A DNA stretch of 64,000 nt from Temnothorax longispinosus (taxonomy: Eukaryota > Arthropoda > Insecta > Hymenoptera > Formicidae), in assembly GCF_030848805.1 (NCBI RefSeq), contig NC_092365.1:16979049-17043048 (forward strand), read 5' to 3'. Positions 60,476 to 64,000 of the stretch are shown here, piece by piece. The first letter of the stretch is position 1, and the number at the start of each line of letters is the position of its first letter. The translations under genes were made by a program, and so were the position numbers. A model generated the notes under the pieces. That model did no database searches and had not been told where the DNA came from. It saw nothing but the letters and a program-made list of their open reading frames with translations.

Positions 60476-60506
60476 GGCAAAAGTGATTTCGAAAAATATT
60501 CCCTCG
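60476..60506 (-). other. Candidate 31-nt microexon on the minus strand
   Basis: On the minus strand the acceptor TTTCTCTCCGTTCGTTGCCCAG is followed by 31 nt and then GTGAGTAC. All three frames are open over this short length, so coding status cannot be judged. Splice-site quality is the only evidence. Confidence 0.18.
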
Positions 60507-62223
60507 CTGGGCAACGAACGGAGAGAAAAACATCGCGTAATATATTCGTATATAATGAACGAAGTGACTAATTGTTAAGCGAGCAAGCGTTCTTCTATTA
60601 CAAAAACGTTTCCTAGGCGCGTCACATAAATCACGGTTCCTCGGGTTGGATTCAATTAATTGCAGCTTCACGGAAATGATCCTCGGGCGTCATAAATGGG
60701 TCGTCGCTCTACCAATTGTACCGGATTCCCCCGTACCGTTATACCCGGCGTACTACAATGCCGGCCGTAAAAACGAGAAAGAGCGGGGTGAAACGGAAAA
60801 GTTTTCGCGGTTGCTAAAATGGAAAAGTGTGGAGACGGCGGGCATTGTTTCCGGTAACAAGTGCCATTTTCGCGAATGGCACAGTTACCGTGCATTCTCG
60901 CCGCGCTCGCGCGCGCGTGGAGCACGTCGACCACGTGCACATACAGAGAGAGCAGAGGCAGGAAGAGCGAGATCGTCGTGTTACGCTATACGTGTCCTAT
61001 TCAGAAATGCGCCCTGTTCAAAGACCCATTACGAAAATGACCATTAAAATAAATTACTCTCATCACGCCGGCTATAGCGATGGTTTGCTGGCCGCCTATA
61101 ACGCCAAGCCGGCTAGCTCGATGGCTGCGAATACGTGACACGGAAATAGTCGGCGGTACGAATCAATTTACGTAAATAATAGAGAGAGTACGCGGCTCGC
61201 GCCTGGACCGCTAACAATGGGAAAATTCGCGCCACCGGATACACGGCACTGGCCATTAAATCGGACGCATTACGGGTGTACGTGCGAACTTGAAATTTCC
61301 CAGCTTAAGCGTACCGTGCTTTTGGAAATATTTCGACGAAATTTATGATATCAAAAAATTTCACAAATTGCATTTGAAGTTTGTAAAAAATTATTAAAAC
61401 CATATTTTAAGCGTTGATTCACCACAATCCGTAATATTTAACAAACGTACGTAAAAATAATATTGGCTATTACTAGAACGCTATTGTCTTTTTTTTTTCA
61501 TAGGTAATCGTATGATTATACATAGAGGCATATAAAAGAATATTTGTTTCAATTAATAGGATTGTTTCAAAACTTTCGTAACTTTTTAAATTTTATTATA
61601 ATAATATATGACAAGATGACATTAATTAATTAATTTTATTTTTTCTTTTTTAATAAGACACTTTGCATTGTTTCTGTTTGGTCTATTCCTTATTCGCAAA
61701 ATTCAAGAAATGTTGAGCTAACATAATCTTTTGCAAACGCAAAGACTTTAAAATCGTTTGATATAAGTAATAAGTAATAAGGTGTTATGATATTTAGATA
61801 ACCTGTTATGATATTTAGATATGATATTTAGATAACCTGTTAGAACCCAAACTATCGCATAACAGCTTCATCTTTTCCTCGTCGTATCAAAGCTAAGCTT
61901 AAAATATAGATATTACAATTACAACGATTAATAAAATGATAATCTTCTAATCTATCTGATACATCTAAAAAGGAGATAGAGTTAATTAAAAATATAATTT
62001 AGAAGTTTGTGGATGAAGATAATAACGCTTTTATTTTTTGTAAATTTTGATAGAAATATATTCACAGATTTCTCTTTTATAATATTATTACCAGCGTATT
62101 TTTTATAGCTATACAGGCAAATTTTTTTTCAATTATAGCGCGTAATATTTTAATCGGTAAACGGACTACTCTCTGTTTGTACGGTTCGCATCTGTATAGA
62201 TTCGCGTCAGAATTAAAACCGGT
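60507..62223. other. Non-coding stretch
   Basis: A CpG-richer part at 60.65-61.3 kb carries overlapping frames without domains. The rest is AT-rich. A short tandem array of GATATTTAGATAACCTGTTA-like units lies at about 61782-61842. Confidence 0.55.
61782..61842. repeat. Short tandem repeat, about three units
   Basis: ATGATATTTAGAT occurs three times. The first and third are followed by AACCTGTTA; the second lacks that tail and runs straight into the next unit. Confidence 0.8.
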
Positions 62224-62289
62224 GTTTGTACTAGCGGGGCACATTGCCTTTATACAAATGGCATTTATACGTGCCCGAGTTCTACAAAC
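62224..62289. repeat. 66-bp imperfect inverted repeat (hairpin)
   Basis: Arms at 62224-62242 (GTTTGTACTAGCGGGGCAC) and 62271-62289 (inverse GTTTGTAGAACTCGGGCAC) pair through 7 outer and 6 inner bases around an internal mismatch loop, with further possible pairing (ATTGCC / GGCAT) inside. The word GTTTGTAC also occurs at 62175 and 62309. It overlaps a 130-codon minus-strand frame (62469-62077) that has no recognisable domain. A small hairpin RNA or a transposon remnant would both fit. Confidence 0.5.
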
Positions 62290-62693
62290 ATTTCCAGTAA
62301 ACCTTGTTTGTACCAGTATTACACTGATATTTTTAATTCTCGCCGGCTTGTACACAAATCGACTTTCCTGTTTACGGAAACCAACAACATCTGTTATTTC
62401 AAATTTATGCTTGGCTACAAACAGATCTATATTTAGCTTTGACGTTGTATGTGCATTTCCAAAAAACACTTTTTTTTATTATCGATAACATGCAAATTAT
62501 TTCTATCAGTTTGCTTACATCAGATTGTCGTCAATAGTATTTTTTTCAATTTGCAAGGTAGAATTGTTTTCTATTCTATTCCAAAAAGTACACATTATGT
62601 GAACAACTCTTTGTTAGACTTTGTTTTCATAAAGTATATCTTTTTGTTAACTTTCACGTGATGGCCGTAATCGATAAACTTTGCCGAAGGCGA

Positions 62694-62741
<48 letters not shown>

Positions 62742-64000
62742 ATTTCTATCTCTTTCTCTAGCGGGTTTAGGAAATAGCAGAATAATTCATTTATAGCGAA
62801 CACTATAATTCCATTTTACTGGGTAGTGACATTAACTTACCGATCGATCGCGTGAAACAAAACATCAGATAATTTCCATTGTATCTCGATATTGCATCGC
62901 ACTTTTTCTGAGTAATATCGACTATCGTTATCACCACGTTTCTTCGATATTAATTATTACGTCCGACAGCATATCAGAAACTGTGCGCGCGGAGAAACAC
63001 GCGCGGCGGTAATTGAATCTCTTCGTTCCATTTAAATTCTTCAAGCAGAGTCGATCTCTTACTAGAAGAGGCCTCTCTTTTTCTCTCTATGTGTATGCTT
63101 TTTTTTATCGTAGTTCTAAATGATAGGGAAGTTCTATTTCATTCGCATTTGTCGGAAATTTTCTGTCTTTATTTTTCACCGCGGCGTGGGATCTTTTTCG
63201 CACGGAAGTCAAACGTGCGTTCGATGGCGGATAAAATGCCAGTACATCAAAATCCTTTTTCGGCACGATTCAGCAAATATTGACGCTCGCGAATTGAAAT
63301 TTGCATCGACAGCGAAATTGGCAAAATATTTCCGTACGTAAAAGAGAACGTTAGGCTGCGGTGGCGGTGAAAACGAAACGAGAGTTGAGAGGAACGGCAA
63401 AAGGGAACGAGGGTCTTCCCGTGGGATACGACCGGACGAAGGGAAAACTGTAGCCTTAAATTTAATATGACGCGTGCTACGATCGATTCAGGACGCGCTT
63501 CCCACAGCCACTCGTTCCGCCAATCGAATTCCATGGCATATATTATGCGGCTTCTCGGTACTGTTCCACAGGATGCAACATGCGCGCCGAGTGTTTTCAC
63601 GATCGTTTTATTTGGCGAAATAGAACTATCGTTTCTTTTCATTGTTTCTCCGAGCTTACACTATGCGCGAAAGGCATCGTTAGATTTCCATAAAACTTGA
63701 AGTATCGAGTTAAACGATATAATAAAACAGAATATAAAGATTAGCTCGGTTACTGCGAAGCTATTTTTTTCTAAATGTACGTACCTATGTTAAGGTTGTT
63801 ATGTCGTTAACTGTATTTGCTATATTTTACTAACCTGCTGATTTATCAATTTCTGATATATGGATTGAAAAGATTATCAGATAAATGATATAAATAAGAA
63901 ATGTACAATCATTGAGGAAGAAAATAGATAGTGTTTAATTTATTTTATTTTAAAATCTTTAAAAATTATTTATCAGTTTGTAATCTGATACATAGAACCT
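62290..64000. other. Non-coding stretch with a (CT)n tract
   Basis: A (CT)n microsatellite of about 42 bp lies at 62697-62738, followed by CT-rich imperfect sequence. A 131-codon frame at 63642-63247 (-) overlaps plus-strand frames and has no domain. Nothing else is supported up to the window end. Confidence 0.55.
62697..62738. repeat. (CT)n microsatellite, about 42 bp
   Basis: An uninterrupted CT/TC run. It is the third long GA/CT tract in the window. Confidence 0.95.

Overview
This is a gene-poor stretch of a eukaryotic nuclear genome, almost certainly an insect and probably an ant or other hymenopteran. The case rests on several points: an AT-rich background interrupted by CpG-rich islands, no dense open reading frames, short open segments bounded by GT/AG splice signals, many microsatellites, small transposon-derived inverted-repeat elements (MITEs), a fragment with the distinctive insect form of non-muscle myosin II heavy chain, and TTAGG-type motifs. 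The order-level assignment is inference. No bacterial operon, phage, CRISPR array, rRNA or tRNA gene was found.

Only one protein family is recognised with confidence. At 23651-23887 (+), 79 codons encode the relay-helix region of non-muscle myosin II heavy chain (fly zipper type). The frame is intact, but both edges break away from homology and no neighbouring myosin exons are present, so it looks like a recently displaced fragment. The best exon of a resident gene is 3983-4045 (+): 63 nt, strong acceptor, strong donor, and only one of three frames open. The window therefore probably lies in introns or flanks of one or more large genes. Weaker plus-strand exon candidates lie at 10387-10415, 22200-22282 spliced to 22430-22474, and 30986-31045. 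Minus-strand candidates lie at 4440-4605, 10503-10555, 14299-14420, 25289-25406, 42942-43019 and 60476-60506. I cannot assign a function to any of these or show that they belong together.

Layout: 1-3.9 kb is non-coding. At 3.98-4.75 kb, plus- and minus-strand exon candidates lie next to each other. From 4.75 to 21 kb the sequence is intron-like and holds a (CT)n tract, a poly-Asp-coding repeat, a 34-bp minisatellite, a diverged direct repeat and a 143-bp foldback element. At 21.0-22.5 kb a CpG-rich block carries a duplicated 31-bp motif and a possible 5' exon pair. At 22.7-23.9 kb there is a possible TTAA-flanked element followed by the myosin fragment. From 24 to 32.2 kb the sequence is non-coding with GC-rich islands. 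Between 32.5 and 53.5 kb lie three small transposon-like elements (32.5, 46.5 and 53.2 kb) and long microsatellites. From 57.7 to 64 kb there is one unassigned 159-codon frame, GC-rich sequence and more repeats.

No novel multi-gene system is visible. The most useful follow-ups are the 4-kb bidirectional exon cluster, the 22.2-kb exon pair beside the duplicated 31-mer, the displaced myosin fragment and the foldback/MITE families.
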